The notes: generated by a model not told the origin, from the sequence alone. A DNA stretch of 64,000 bases from Mesorhizobium sp. (GCA_004020315.1 SAQG01000002.1:62001-126000); one strand, 5' to 3'; counted from the stretch's first letter, positions 7,254 through 16,919 are shown. Translations and numbers: made by a program.

Positions 7254-9026
7254 TCATACGAGGCCGGCTTTGCGAAGGCCATCCACGATCAGCTCGAAAT
7301 CGTTGGGATCCTTGTAGGGCAACACTTTGCGGCGATGTTCCAGAGAATATTGGGGGTTGACGCGAAACACTTCCTGCCACTCGCGACGGGCTTCTTCGAA
7401 CCGACCCAGATGGCCGTAGCTCGCCGCCAGGAGCACGCGTGAGACGTCGGTGGAAGGGTTACGAACAAGTCGCCGCCTCAGAATCCCAATTGCCTCTTCG
7501 TACCTGCGCAACTGGAACATCGCTTGCGCCTGGAAGTGAAGGTACACGTCCGGATAATACGGGTTCAAGGCCATTGCCTTGTCGAAACACCGGAGTGCGT
7601 CCTCGGGCTTGCCGGAATAATGCAGTGCGTAACCGAGATTTTCGTGCCCCTCGGCAAGATTTGGCGCAAGAGCGATCAAGCGTTTAGCCGAGCAGATGGC
7701 CGCCTCATGCCGTCGCGAATACAATTCGACGATGCCCAGCGCCCAATGCGCGTAAGGATATCGATCGTCGAGCGCCACTGCCCGTGCCGCGAACATTTCC
7801 GCTTGTGCCATTGCGTTCGACCACGACGAGCTCCACTGGTTTGAATAGTCCAGTATGTTTGCGAACGCGAGGAACGCGTAGGCGGGAGCGAATTTCGGGT
7901 CGAATTCGACGGCGCGCTGCAACAGCTCCCGGCCCCGGTTGTTTTCCGCTTTCGTGAACCGCCATAGCCGCTCTCGGCCATGAAGAAAGCTGTCATACGC
8001 GTCTAGGTTGCCGGTTTGCTCGGTCGCGAGCCGCTGCTGGTCGCCCTTTGTCAGGTTGAGCGCCAGCGCGTCGACAATTTGCTGCGTAACGTCGTCCTGT
8101 ACGGCAAAGATATCGGTCAGGTTGCGATCGAAACGCTCCGCCCACAGATGTCCGCCTGTGGTCGCGTCAATAAGCTGCGCGGTGATACGTACCCTGTTGC
8201 CGGATTTGCGGACGCTGCCCTCCAGCACGTAATGCACGCCGAGGTTCCGGCCCACCTCCTGAACGTTCACGTTCCTGCCCTTGAAAGTGAAGGACGAATT
8301 GCGAGCGATCACAAACAGCTGCGACAGCTTTGAGAGAGCTGTGATGATGTCTTCGGAGATTCCGTCGGCGAAATATTCCTGCTCGGCATCACCGCTCATG
8401 TTGGCGAAGGGCAGCACGGCGATCGATAACTGAGGCGGTGCCGCTGTCGAAAGCAGAGCTTCCGAAAGTTCTGGGGTCACAGGCGCCGCTGCGTGAGCCG
8501 CGGTGCCGACTCGGAGTGAATAAACCCGGATCGGCTCGGCAATATTCTTGAGCTGGGTGTCGCCGAGATCACTGACCGAAACGTCTAGTCTCGTCTTGAC
8601 TTGCCGATAGGCGTCTTCGGACAGGCAGATGGTGCCCGGGGCAGCGACACCCTCCAGACGCGAGGCGATGTTGACGCCGTCGCCCATCAGGTCGCCGTCG
8701 CTTTCTTCGACCACGTCGCCCAAATGTATCCCAATCCGAAACTCAATGCGGCGGTCCTCGGGCACGCCGGCGTTGCGCTCGACCATGCCATTCTGCACTT
8801 CTATGGCGCAGCGCACGGCATCTACCACACTGCGGAATTCAACCAACGCACCATCGCCTGTGCGCTTGACCATACGACCGTTGTACACGGCGATGGTCGG
8901 GTCAATCAGGTCGCTACGAAGTGCCCGCAACCGGGCCAAAGTACGATCTTCATCCGCGCTCGCCAGCCGGCTGTACCCGACCACATCAGCGGCAAGGATC
9001 GCGGCTAGCTTGCGGCTCTCGCTCAC
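7254..9026 (-). CDS. class III adenylate/guanylate cyclase with TolB-like and TPR regions
   Basis: Nucleotide cyclase-type signalling protein of 590 residues. The N-terminal class III catalytic domain has both metal-binding aspartates (D14 in AADVVGYSR and D58 in RTGDGALVEF) and the N119/R123 pair in VNIASRLE, so it is probably active. A TolB/FlgO-like segment follows (FADGISEDIITAL, about 219-231), then TPR-like repeats to the C terminus (about 380-590). The GTG at 9026 is chosen because AGGAGA lies seven bases upstream, although the frame opens earlier at 9074. Large families of such cyclases are typical of Mesorhizobium and Bradyrhizobium. It appears monocistronic, and the signal it senses is unknown. 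Confidence 0.9.
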   Translation of the reverse strand: MSESRKLAAILAADVVGYSRLASADEDRTLARLRALRSDLIDPTIAVYNGRMVKRTGDGALVEFRSVVDAVRCAIEVQNGMVERNAGVPEDRRIEFRIGIHLGDVVEESDGDLMGDGVNIASRLEGVAAPGTICLSEDAYRQVKTRLDVSVSDLGDTQLKNIAEPIRVYSLRVGTAAHAAAPVTPELSEALLSTAAPPQLSIAVLPFANMSGDAEQEYFADGISEDIITALSKLSQLFVIARNSSFTFKGRNVNVQEVGRNLGVHYVLEGSVRKSGNRVRITAQLIDATTGGHLWAERFDRNLTDIFAVQDDVTQQIVDALALNLTKGDQQRLATEQTGNLDAYDSFLHGRERLWRFTKAENNRGRELLQRAVEFDPKFAPAYAFLAFANILDYSNQWSSSWSNAMAQAEMFAARAVALDDRYPYAHWALGIVELYSRRHEAAICSAKRLIALAPNLAEGHENLGYALHYSGKPEDALRCFDKAMALNPYYPDVYLHFQAQAMFQLRRYEEAIGILRRRLVRNPSTDVSRVLLAASYGHLGRFEEARREWQEVFRVNPQYSLEHRRKVLPYKDPNDFELIVDGLRKAGLV

Positions 9027-9413
9027 GGGGCAATCTCCTCGTATCCACAATAACACGAAGAGGCAGGGAAACATGAAAGTTCGCTGTCCCCATCAGAGCG
9101 GTATCCTGCACTCGCTAGAATTCTACACCGTACGCCGAAGTAAGGGGATCATCCCCTCCGAACTCTCGGGAGGTTGGTAGGTCGCGTTTGGGTCAGTTCA
9201 CGTCGATGCACACAGAGCGCTTGAAGGTCCGCTTCTGACCTTCCGGGCTTTGAAGCCGCAAGTCCGCTTGCGGGCCAAGCGACGTCCGAGTAGTGGCTTG
9301 GCGATGTCCGTAGTTGTTGTTCGTTCTGGCGGATGAGCTGAACGCCAATTTTCCACCCTCACCCGACATCCGGCATTCTTGAGTGAGCGACCAAATCTCG
9401 GACCTCGCTGGAC
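9027..9413. other. intergenic region with coding-like remnant
   Basis: This stretch holds the cyclase leader and about 200 bases (9193-9370) with a minus-strand frame that reads MSGEGGKLAF, PEGQKRTFKRS and CIDVN. The wording resembles short hypothetical proteins that recur beside cyclase genes in Rhizobiales, which probably reflects a dispersed intergenic repeat. No ribosome binding site or known domain supports a real gene. Confidence 0.35.
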
Positions 9414-9842
9414 TTAGTTGGTCACGACGATCCGCGTGTTGCGGAAGCCGGCTTGCCGCACCATCGAATAGAAGGCGGCGGCATTGGCTGGGTGCAGCCG
9501 GACGCAGCCATGCGAGGCCGGGCGCCCGAGAGACTTCACCGCGCCCGTGCCATGGATGGCATAGCCGCCGCGGTAGAACACCGAATGAGGCATCGGCGAC
9601 ATGTCGTATTTGCGCGAATACCACATCCGTGCCGTCCGTTGCGGCCGGTAGGTGCCGCGCGGCGTGACATAACCTTTGCGCGCCGTCGATACGCGCCATC
9701 GGTAAACCGCCTGACCGTATCTTACAGTCATCGTCTGCGATGACACGTCGATCCTTGCAACCAGTTTGGCTGCCCAGCCCTCGACCGAAGAACCGAGCAG
9801 CATCGTTGCCAGTGCCGCTGCCATGAGAACGGTTTTTTTCAT
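9414..9842 (-). CDS. L,D-transpeptidase (YkuD domain)
   Basis: Periplasmic cysteine transpeptidase that forms 3-3 cross-links in peptidoglycan or attaches proteins to it. The mature protein is almost only the YkuD domain: H97 in IHGTG and the catalytic SHGCVRL with C113. A signal peptide covers about residues 1-24. The protein is short (142 residues) but complete for this subfamily. The frame is open upstream to 9998, but the ATG at 9842 starts the signal peptide and follows AAGGGG. Its leader contains a 7-bp hairpin (9888-9894 with 9900-9906). It has no operon partner. Confidence 0.92.
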   Translation of the reverse strand: MKKTVLMAAALATMLLGSSVEGWAAKLVARIDVSSQTMTVRYGQAVYRWRVSTARKGYVTPRGTYRPQRTARMWYSRKYDMSPMPHSVFYRGGYAIHGTGAVKSLGRPASHGCVRLHPANAAAFYSMVRQAGFRNTRIVVTN

Positions 9843-10065
9843 GCGATCAGACCCCTTTGACTGCCCTTGCCTGCCTGCCCTCACGCTATTCTTCTTTTGG
9901 AAGAATAAGTGAATGAGGTAACCACACACCTCTGACGAATTCACCAATCCAAAGCAGCGAATTTGAACGATTTCCCGCGATAGTTGCCGTAACAACACGC
10001 AACCACGTAACTAGGGCGCGTCAACAGGCTTGCCAAAGCGCGTCATTGGCTGCTCAATTCGCCGA

Positions 10066-11346
10066 ATGAACGAACTCCTTCTGAAAGCGGTCGATGATCG
10101 GGTCGACGATCTGGTCGCGTTGACCGCTGACCTGATCCGCTTTCCGACCATCAATCCGCCCGGCGACGCCTACCGGCCATGCGCCGAATACGTTGGAGCG
10201 CGGCTGAAGAAGCGCGGTTTCGAAGTCGAATTCATCCGCGCCGAAGGCACGCCAGGCGACACCGATCGCTACCCGCGCGTCAACGTCGTCGCCCGCTTCG
10301 ATGGTCGCTCGCCCGGCGCCTGCGTGCATTTCAACTCGCATATCGACGTGGTCGAAGCCGGCGACGGCTGGAGCCTCGATCCCTTCGCCGGCATTGTCAG
10401 GGATGACAAAGTCTATGGTCGCGGCGCCTGCGACATGAAGGGCGGCCTGGCCTCCTCCATCATCGCCGCCGAAGCCTTCATGGAGGTCTTCCCCGATTTT
10501 CCGGGCGCCATCCAAATATCAGGCACGGTCGACGAGGAGTCCGGCGGCTTTGGCGGCGTCGCCCATCTGGCCAAGCTTGGCTATTTTTCCAAGCCGAAAG
10601 TCGACCACGTCATCATCCCCGAGCCGTTAAACAAGGACCGCATCTGCCTTGGCCATCGCGGCGTCTGGTGGGCGGAGATCGAGACCAAGGGCGAGATCGC
10701 GCACGGCTCGATGCCGTTCCTCGGCGACAATGCGGTGCGCCATATGGGCGCCGTGCTAAGGGCTTTCGAGGAAGAACTGTTCCCGGCGCTCGACCGCAAG
10801 GTGACGCGCATGCCGGTCGTGCCCGAGGGGGCAAAGCGCTCGACCATGAACATCAACTCGATCCATGGCGGCCAGACCGAGGATTTCCGGCCCGGCCTGC
10901 CCTCGCCCAATGTCCCCGATTCCTGCCGGCTGATGATAGATCGGCGCTTCCTGCTCGAGGAGGACCTCGGCACGGTCAAAAGCGAGGTGACTGATATCCT
11001 CGACCGGCTGAAGCGCGAGCGCAAAAAATTCGACTACGAGATCCGCGATCTGATGGAGGTGCTGCCGCTGATGACTGAGCGCGACGCGCCGGTGGTTAAA
11101 GCGGTGGCGCAGGGCATCATGGCGATATTCGACCGCGAGCCCGCCTACGTGATCTCGCCCGGCACCTATGACCAGAAGCACATTGCCCGCATCGGCCACA
11201 TCTACGACTGCATCGCCTATGGCCCAGGCATTCTCGACCTCGCCCACAGGCCCGACGAATGGGTGGGGATATCAGACATGGTCGAATCGGCCAAGGTGAT
11301 GGCGATCGGGCTGAACATACTGCTCAGGGGCGCCGGCGCACGGTAA
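10066..11346 (+). CDS. M20 family metallohydrolase (ArgE/DapE-like deacylase)
   Basis: Zinc-dependent amidohydrolase of the M20 family, 426 residues, which removes acyl groups from amino acids or cleaves small peptides in the cytoplasm. Metal ligands expected for the family are present: H92 and D94 in NSHIDVVEAGD, D123 in GRGACDMKGG, and the acidic pair E157/E158 in TVDEESGG. The ATG at 10066 gives the normal N terminus; a longer start at 10030 is possible. It lies 164 bp before a peptide-type ABC importer in the same direction, which suggests that it processes the imported compound. The exact substrate, whether an acylated amino acid or a dipeptide, cannot be read. Confidence 0.85.
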   Translation: MNELLLKAVDDRVDDLVALTADLIRFPTINPPGDAYRPCAEYVGARLKKRGFEVEFIRAEGTPGDTDRYPRVNVVARFDGRSPGACVHFNSHIDVVEAGDGWSLDPFAGIVRDDKVYGRGACDMKGGLASSIIAAEAFMEVFPDFPGAIQISGTVDEESGGFGGVAHLAKLGYFSKPKVDHVIIPEPLNKDRICLGHRGVWWAEIETKGEIAHGSMPFLGDNAVRHMGAVLRAFEEELFPALDRKVTRMPVVPEGAKRSTMNINSIHGGQTEDFRPGLPSPNVPDSCRLMIDRRFLLEEDLGTVKSEVTDILDRLKRERKKFDYEIRDLMEVLPLMTERDAPVVKAVAQGIMAIFDREPAYVISPGTYDQKHIARIGHIYDCIAYGPGILDLAHRPDEWVGISDMVESAKVMAIGLNILLRGAGAR

Positions 11347-11510
11347 TCGGCAGCTACGCGGCAAGCTTCAATCGCTTGAACCAGCGGCTGAGGGAAAAAC
11401 ATTCCAGCCGGCGCTGCCTGAAAGCACGAAACGCAATTTACTCCTTGGCGAAATCACGCTTCTATCCACCGGGTTTTGAGCATGTTTTTGAGCATATCGG
11501 GAGTTGCACG

Positions 11511-12989
11511 ATGAAATTGTGGAAAACCATTCTCACCGCCGCGGCCCTGGTGCTGGCCACTGGCGCTTCGGCGCTTGCCGCGCGCGATCTGGTCATCGGT
11601 ATCACGCTCGAACCTCCGCATCTCGATCCGACGGCCGGTGCCGCGGCCGCGATCGACGAAGTGCTTTACGCCAATGTGTTCGAGGGGCTGACCCGCATCG
11701 GTCCGAACGGCGAGGTGCTGCCGGATCTCGCCGAAAGCTGGACCGTATCCGATGACGGCAAGGTCTACACCTTTAAGCTGCACGCCGGCGTGAAATTCCA
11801 TGACGGCACCGATTTCAACGCCGACGACGTGAAATTCTCGCTCGACCGCGCCCGTGCCGATAACTCCGTCAACGCACAAAAGGGCCTGTTCGCCGCTATC
11901 GATACGGTCGAGGTGGTCGATCCGGCGACGGTCAGGATCACGCTGAAGAACCCGCAAAGTTCGTTCCTCTACAATATGGGCTGGGGCGACGCGGTCATCG
12001 TCGCGCCGGAGACAGCCGGCACCAACAAGGAAAAGCCTGTCGGCACCGGTCCGTTCAGATTCCAGAGCTGGGCCAAGGGCGCCTCGATCACGCTGATCAA
12101 GTCCGACGCTTACTGGGGCGCCCCGGTGTCTCTCGACAAGGCCGAGTTCCGCATCGTCACGGATGCCGCAGCCGCCGTGCCGGCGCTGCTTTCCGGCGAT
12201 GTTCAGGCCTTCCCTTTCTTCCCCGACCCCGACAGCGTCGCCCAGATCAAGGACGACCCGCGCTTCAAGGTGGTGATCGGCGCGACCGAGGGTGAAACCA
12301 TTCTCTCGATCAACAATAAGAAGCCGCCTTTCGACAAGCTGGAGGTCAGGCAGGCGATTTCGTTTGCACTCGACCGCAAGGCGATCATCGACGGCGCCTC
12401 GGCCGGCCTTGGTGTACCGATCGGCTCGCATATGTCGCCGGCCAACAAGGCCTATGTCGACCTCACCGGCCTCTATCCGCACAATGTCGAGAAGGCCAGG
12501 GAACTGCTGAAGGAAGCCGGCCTGGAGAACGGCTTCAAGGCGACGCTGAAACTGCCGCCGCCTCCCTATGCGCGGCTTGGCGGCGAGATCATCGCGTCGC
12601 AGCTTCGCGATGTCGGCATCGATCTGCAGATCGTGCCGGTGGAATGGGCACAGTGGCTGGACCAGGTCTTCACCAAGAAGGACTACGACCTGACCATCGT
12701 CTCTCACACCGAGCCCAATGACATCGATATCTATTCGCGCAAGGATTATTACTTCAACTACGACAATCCGACTTTCGACAAGATCATCGCCGATCTGAAC
12801 CTCACCTCCGATGAGGCCAAGCGCATGACGCTGCTCGGCGAGGCACAGAAGATACTGGCCGATGATGCCGTGGTCGGCTTCCTCTACGAACTGCCGAAAG
12901 TCGGCGTCTGGGACGCCAAGCTTGAAGGTTTTTGGGAAAATGCGCCGATTCAGGCCAACGACCTGACCAAGGTGAAGTGGACGGAGTGA
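11511..12989 (+). CDS. ABC transporter substrate-binding protein, family 5 (DppA/OppA-like)
   Basis: Periplasmic solute-binding protein of the peptide/nickel family, 492 residues, with a signal peptide (about 1-25, ending ALAA). The family 5 signature region is clear near the N terminus (VFEGLTRIG, then PDLAESWTVSDDGKVYTFKL and FHDGTDFNADDV). The ATG at 11511 follows CGGGAG and starts the signal peptide, although the frame is open from 11259. It begins an importer operon with two permeases and a double ATPase. Family 5 proteins bind peptides, opines, glutathione or nickel chelates. The neighbouring M20 hydrolase favours an acylated or peptide-like ligand here, by inference. Confidence 0.9.
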   Translation: MKLWKTILTAAALVLATGASALAARDLVIGITLEPPHLDPTAGAAAAIDEVLYANVFEGLTRIGPNGEVLPDLAESWTVSDDGKVYTFKLHAGVKFHDGTDFNADDVKFSLDRARADNSVNAQKGLFAAIDTVEVVDPATVRITLKNPQSSFLYNMGWGDAVIVAPETAGTNKEKPVGTGPFRFQSWAKGASITLIKSDAYWGAPVSLDKAEFRIVTDAAAAVPALLSGDVQAFPFFPDPDSVAQIKDDPRFKVVIGATEGETILSINNKKPPFDKLEVRQAISFALDRKAIIDGASAGLGVPIGSHMSPANKAYVDLTGLYPHNVEKARELLKEAGLENGFKATLKLPPPPYARLGGEIIASQLRDVGIDLQIVPVEWAQWLDQVFTKKDYDLTIVSHTEPNDIDIYSRKDYYFNYDNPTFDKIIADLNLTSDEAKRMTLLGEAQKILADDAVVGFLYELPKVGVWDAKLEGFWENAPIQANDLTKVKWTE

Positions 12990-13011
12990 GGCAGCGCAGC
13001 GGTCCTCCACC

Positions 13012-13959
13012 ATGACCGTCTATCTCCTCAAGCGCCTTGCCATCGCCCTCATCACGCTGGTTTTGGCCTCGATGGTGGTCTTCGCCGTGCTGGAGATCAT
13101 TCCCGGTGACCCGGCGCGGCTGATGCTGGGCATGAACGCCAGCGCCGACCAGGTCGAGTTGCTGCGTAACCAGATGGGTCTCAACGCGCCGCTTCCCGCG
13201 CGCTATCTGCACTGGGCCGGCGGCTTGCTGAGCCTCGATTTCGGCCGTTCCTACACCTATTCGGTTCCGGTCATCGACCTGGTGCGCGAGCGCATCGTGG
13301 TCTCGCTGCCGCTGGCGCTGATCGCGCTGGCGCTGTCCACCATCATCGCCATTCCGGTCGGGCTGTTTTCAGCTGGTCGGCACGGACGGGCCGGGGACAC
13401 GATCGCGATGGGCGCCGCCCAGCTTGGTGTCGCCGTGCCGAACTTCTGGTTTGCGCTGATGCTGATCTACCTCTTTGCCGTCTGGCTGCGGCTGGTGCCG
13501 GCCGGCGGTTTTCCGGGATGGAGCGCCGGCATCTGGCCGGCGCTGAAATCGCTGATCCTGCCGGCGATCGCGCTCGCTCTGCCGCAAGCGGCGATCCTCG
13601 CCCGCGTCACCCGCTCGGCGCTGATCGAAGTGCTGAACGAGGACTATATCCGCACCGCCCGCGCCAAGGGCCTGCCCTATCGCGCGGTGCTGTGGCGGCA
13701 CGCGCTGCGCAACGCGATGATCCCGGTGCTGACCATTCTCGGCCTGCAATTCGCCTTTCTGCTCGCTGGCACCATCATCATCGAGAACGTCTTTTACCTG
13801 CCCGGCCTTGGCCGGCTGGTGTTCCAGGCGATCACCCAGCGCGACCTGATCGTCGTCGAAAGCGTCGTCATGCTGCTGGTGGCCGCCGTCATCGCGGTCA
13901 ACCTGCTCGTCGATCTCTCCTATGCGGTCGTCGATCCGCGCCTGAGAAGCCGCCAATGA
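13012..13959 (+). CDS. ABC transporter permease (DppB-like)
   Basis: Integral membrane permease of the peptide/nickel ABC family, 315 residues and about six transmembrane helices. The N terminus has the typical first helix (LLKRLAIALITLVLASMVVF) and the motif EIIPGDPARLM. The EAA cytoplasmic loop that contacts the ATPase reads YIRTARAKGLPYRAVLWRHA. It follows the binding-protein gene by 22 bp, and its stop codon overlaps the next permease start as ATGA, so translation is probably coupled. Confidence 0.92.
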   Translation: MTVYLLKRLAIALITLVLASMVVFAVLEIIPGDPARLMLGMNASADQVELLRNQMGLNAPLPARYLHWAGGLLSLDFGRSYTYSVPVIDLVRERIVVSLPLALIALALSTIIAIPVGLFSAGRHGRAGDTIAMGAAQLGVAVPNFWFALMLIYLFAVWLRLVPAGGFPGWSAGIWPALKSLILPAIALALPQAAILARVTRSALIEVLNEDYIRTARAKGLPYRAVLWRHALRNAMIPVLTILGLQFAFLLAGTIIIENVFYLPGLGRLVFQAITQRDLIVVESVVMLLVAAVIAVNLLVDLSYAVVDPRLRSRQ

Positions 13960-14825
13960 CGCTGCGCTTCGACATCCCCGAGGAAAATTTTGCCGACATC
14001 CTCGTCAAGGCTTTCACCAACCGCTCGTTCCTCACCGGCTTCGTCATCACCATAGTGGTGGCAGCGGTCGCTATCGTCTCGTTCTTCTGGACTCCTTTTG
14101 ACGTCACCAGGCTGATCATCGCCGAGAAGACCCAAGCACCCTCGCCGGCGCACTGGTTCGGCACCGACCATTTCGGCCGTGACATTCTTTCCATGATCAT
14201 GGTCGGGGCCCGCAACTCGATCGCCGTGGCGCTGGTGGCGGTCGGTATCGGCATGGGTGTCGGCGTGCCGCTCGGCGCACTTGCGGCGGCGCGCGGCGGC
14301 ATCGTCGACGAAGTGGTGATGCGGCTGAACGATCTCGTCTTCGCCTTCCCTGCCCTGCTGTCGGCAATCATGATCACCGCCATCTTCGGGCCGGGCGCGC
14401 TCAACGCCATCATCGCCATCGGCATTTTCAACATCCCGGTCTTCGCCCGCGTCGCCCGGGCCGGTGCGCTGGCGATCTGGCCGCGCGAATTCATCCTCGC
14501 CGCGCGCGCCGCCGGCAAAGGCAGGACGCTGATCACGCTGGAACATGTGCTGCCCAACATCGTCACTTTGCTCCTGGTGCAAGGCACCATCCAGTTCGCG
14601 CTCGGCATCCTGGCCGAAGCCGGGCTTTCCTATGTCGGGCTGGGCACGCAGCCGCCAATGCCGAGCTGGGGGCGGATGCTGTTCGATGCGCAGACCCGCA
14701 TGGTGGCGGCGCCGTGGATGGCGGTCTTTCCAGGCATGGCGATCGTCGTCACCGTGCTTGGACTGAACCTGCTCGGCGACGGTATTGCCGACATCCTCGA
14801 TCCGAAATCGCGGCGGCAGCGATGA
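13956..14825 (+). CDS. ABC transporter permease (DppC-like)
   Basis: Second permease of the importer, 289 residues. It has an N-terminal helix (about 28-48), a periplasmic loop containing HWFGTDHFGRDI, which is characteristic of DppC/OppC proteins, and an EAA loop (FILAARAAGKGRTLITLEHV). The start at 13956 overlaps the previous stop by four bases, and its own stop overlaps the ATPase start in the same way. The longer upstream open frame is a shadow of the DppB gene. The two permeases should form the heterodimeric channel in the inner membrane. Confidence 0.92.
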   Translation: MTLRFDIPEENFADILVKAFTNRSFLTGFVITIVVAAVAIVSFFWTPFDVTRLIIAEKTQAPSPAHWFGTDHFGRDILSMIMVGARNSIAVALVAVGIGMGVGVPLGALAAARGGIVDEVVMRLNDLVFAFPALLSAIMITAIFGPGALNAIIAIGIFNIPVFARVARAGALAIWPREFILAARAAGKGRTLITLEHVLPNIVTLLLVQGTIQFALGILAEAGLSYVGLGTQPPMPSWGRMLFDAQTRMVAAPWMAVFPGMAIVVTVLGLNLLGDGIADILDPKSRRQR

Positions 14826-16465
14826 GCCTGCTCGAAATCGAGAAACTGTCGCTGACGATCGGCGACACGCCGATCCTGAGGGATGTCGAGCTCTCAGTTG
14901 CGCCCGGCGAGGTGATGGGACTGGTCGGCGAATCCGGTTCAGGCAAGTCGATCACGGCGCTGACGGTGATGCGGCTTCTGCCCTGGGCGGCGCGCGCCAC
15001 CGGGCACGTCACCTTCGACGGCATCGACATCCTTGCGGCCAGCGAAGACCAGATGTGCGCGTTGCGCGGCGACGATATCGGCATGGTTTTCCAGGAGCCG
15101 ATGACGGCGCTGAACCCGGTCAAGACCATTGGCGAGCAGGTCGCCGAAGGCATACGCTGGCACACCAGGGCAAGCCGCGCCGACGCCGAGGACCGCGCGC
15201 GAAAAATGCTCGACCGGGTCGGCCTGCCGGCGGCGCAATTCCCGCTGTCGCGCTATCCGCACGAGCTTTCCGGAGGCCAGCGCCAGCGCGTCGTCATCGC
15301 CATTGCCTGCGCACTGAAACCCAAGCTGCTGATCGCCGACGAGCCGACAACGGCGCTCGACGTCGTGCTGCAGGCGCAGATCCTCGACCTGTTGCGCGAC
15401 CTGGTCGCAGAAAACCGCATGGGCCTGCTCTTGATCTCGCACGACCTCGCGGTGGTGACCGAAATGGCGGAGCGCATCACCATCCTGCGCCACGGCGAAG
15501 TGATGGAGGCCGGCGACACGGCGCGTACTTTGTCAGAACAGCTTCATCCCTACACGCGACAACTGGCGCAGGCCTCGACGCATGTGCCAGCGCGTCCCAG
15601 GACACACGCGGTCGGCCAAGACAATCCCCTGCTCCAGGTTGCCAAACCTCTTCTTCAGGTAGACAGCGTGACGCGGGACTATCCGGGACGCCGCAAATCG
15701 CTGTTGAAGCGGGCTGCCCCGATCCGCGCCGTCGACGATGTCTCGTTCTCGATTGATCCCGGCCAGTCGGTGGCGCTGGTCGGGCGTTCCGGCTGCGGCA
15801 AGTCCACGCTTGCCCGCATGGTGTTGGCGCTGGACGGGCCGACATCGGGAACGATCCGGTTTCGCGGCCAGGTCATCACCGGCAAGAGCGAAGCGGAGCT
15901 CAAGCCGGCGCGCCGCGACATGCAGGTGGTGTTCCAGGACCCTTACGGCTCCTTCGATCCGCGCCAGAAGGTCGAAAAACTGGTCGGCGAGCCACTGCAT
16001 GTCCTGGAGAACAAGCCGACGAACACGGAGCGGCGCGAGATGGTGGCAAAGGCCTTGCACGAGGTCGGTCTCAGCCCACGCGACATGGACAAATATCCGC
16101 ACGAATTTTCGGGCGGCCAGCGCCAGCGCCTGTCGATCGCCCGCGCCATCATCACCCGCCCCAAACTGGTCGTCGCCGACGAGCCGGTCTCGGCGCTCGA
16201 CGTCTCGATCCGCGCCCAGATTCTCGACCTGTTCGCCGAGCTCAACCAGAAGCTCGGCGTTGCCTATCTGTTCATCACCCACGACCTGACCGTTGCCCGC
16301 GCCATCACCGACCAGGTGATGATCATGCATGACGGCAAGATCGTCGAGCGCGGCAGGACGAGCGAGGTTCTCGACCATCCGCAGTCCGAAGCCGCGAAGG
16401 CGCTGGTCGCTGCGGCCCCAGACCTGCACCGCGCGATTGCTCGGCGGTTACAGGAACAGGGGTGA
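14822..16465 (+). CDS. dual ATP-binding protein of peptide ABC importer (DppD-DppF fusion)
   Basis: Cytoplasmic ATPase subunit of 547 residues with two complete ABC cassettes in one chain, replacing the separate DppD and DppF proteins. Cassette one has Walker A GESGSGKS (36-43), signature LSGGQRQR (about 149-156) and Walker B LLIADEP. Cassette two has Walker A GRSGCGKS (321-328), a second SGGQRQR and VVADEP. The oligopeptide-type C-terminal segment HPYTRQL follows cassette one. The start overlaps the DppC stop (ATGA). It is the last gene of the operon and converges on the TerB gene. Confidence 0.93.
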   Translation: MSLLEIEKLSLTIGDTPILRDVELSVAPGEVMGLVGESGSGKSITALTVMRLLPWAARATGHVTFDGIDILAASEDQMCALRGDDIGMVFQEPMTALNPVKTIGEQVAEGIRWHTRASRADAEDRARKMLDRVGLPAAQFPLSRYPHELSGGQRQRVVIAIACALKPKLLIADEPTTALDVVLQAQILDLLRDLVAENRMGLLLISHDLAVVTEMAERITILRHGEVMEAGDTARTLSEQLHPYTRQLAQASTHVPARPRTHAVGQDNPLLQVAKPLLQVDSVTRDYPGRRKSLLKRAAPIRAVDDVSFSIDPGQSVALVGRSGCGKSTLARMVLALDGPTSGTIRFRGQVITGKSEAELKPARRDMQVVFQDPYGSFDPRQKVEKLVGEPLHVLENKPTNTERREMVAKALHEVGLSPRDMDKYPHEFSGGQRQRLSIARAIITRPKLVVADEPVSALDVSIRAQILDLFAELNQKLGVAYLFITHDLTVARAITDQVMIMHDGKIVERGRTSEVLDHPQSEAAKALVAAAPDLHRAIARRLQEQG

Positions 16466-16487
16466 ACAGCCGACCGTTCAGAGAGGC

Positions 16488-16919
16488 TTACTCTTCGGCC
16501 TTCACCACATCGGCCGGGCTGATGTCGAGCAAGTCGAGCGTGCGGCGCAAGAGCTGTATCTCGGTCCCGGCAAGTTGCGAATCGGCCTTGGCGATCTCGG
16601 CCATATGGCGGGCAAGCAGGCTGCGCCTCTCGACGTCGAGGTCACGGAACTGCGCGATGGCTTGCGAGCTGTTGGTCTCGTAGCCGAACTCGTTGAGATA
16701 TTCGATGACGCTGTCGATGCTGGCTTCCGGAATGCCGAAGGCTTCCCGGCAGATGCGCCTGAAGGCGGCCATTTCGCTCTCGCTGACCGTGCCGTCGGCC
16801 AGGATCATGCGAAACAGCATCAGCAGTTCCGCCGACAGCACAGGATCGTCCGCAACCTTGCGCACCCCGGGGTCGCCGTCGAAGATCGCGCGTATCTGGT
16901 CAAGCAATGCGAATGCCAT
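16488..16919 (-). CDS. TerB family tellurite resistance-like protein
   Basis: Small helical protein of 143 residues in the TerB/DjlA N-terminal-like family, proposed to bind metals or act in membrane stress, with no catalytic activity known. Acidic helix sequences typical of the family are visible (ILADGTVSESEMAAF and AEIAKADSQLAGTE). The ATG at 16919 is preceded by AAAGGGA; the longer frame to 17039 lacks such support. There are no other ter genes nearby, so a role in tellurite resistance is unlikely to be its real function. It is divergent from the TSUP permease gene. Confidence 0.85.
   Translation of the reverse strand: MAFALLDQIRAIFDGDPGVRKVADDPVLSAELLMLFRMILADGTVSESEMAAFRRICREAFGIPEASIDSVIEYLNEFGYETNSSQAIAQFRDLDVERRSLLARHMAEIAKADSQLAGTEIQLLRRTLDLLDISPADVVKAEE

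Noticed and set aside
9193..9699. 168-residue minus-strand frame overlapping the L,D-transpeptidase gene
   Set aside because: Most of it is the antisense-phase shadow of the transpeptidase; only the 3' part was kept as a possible repeat remnant.
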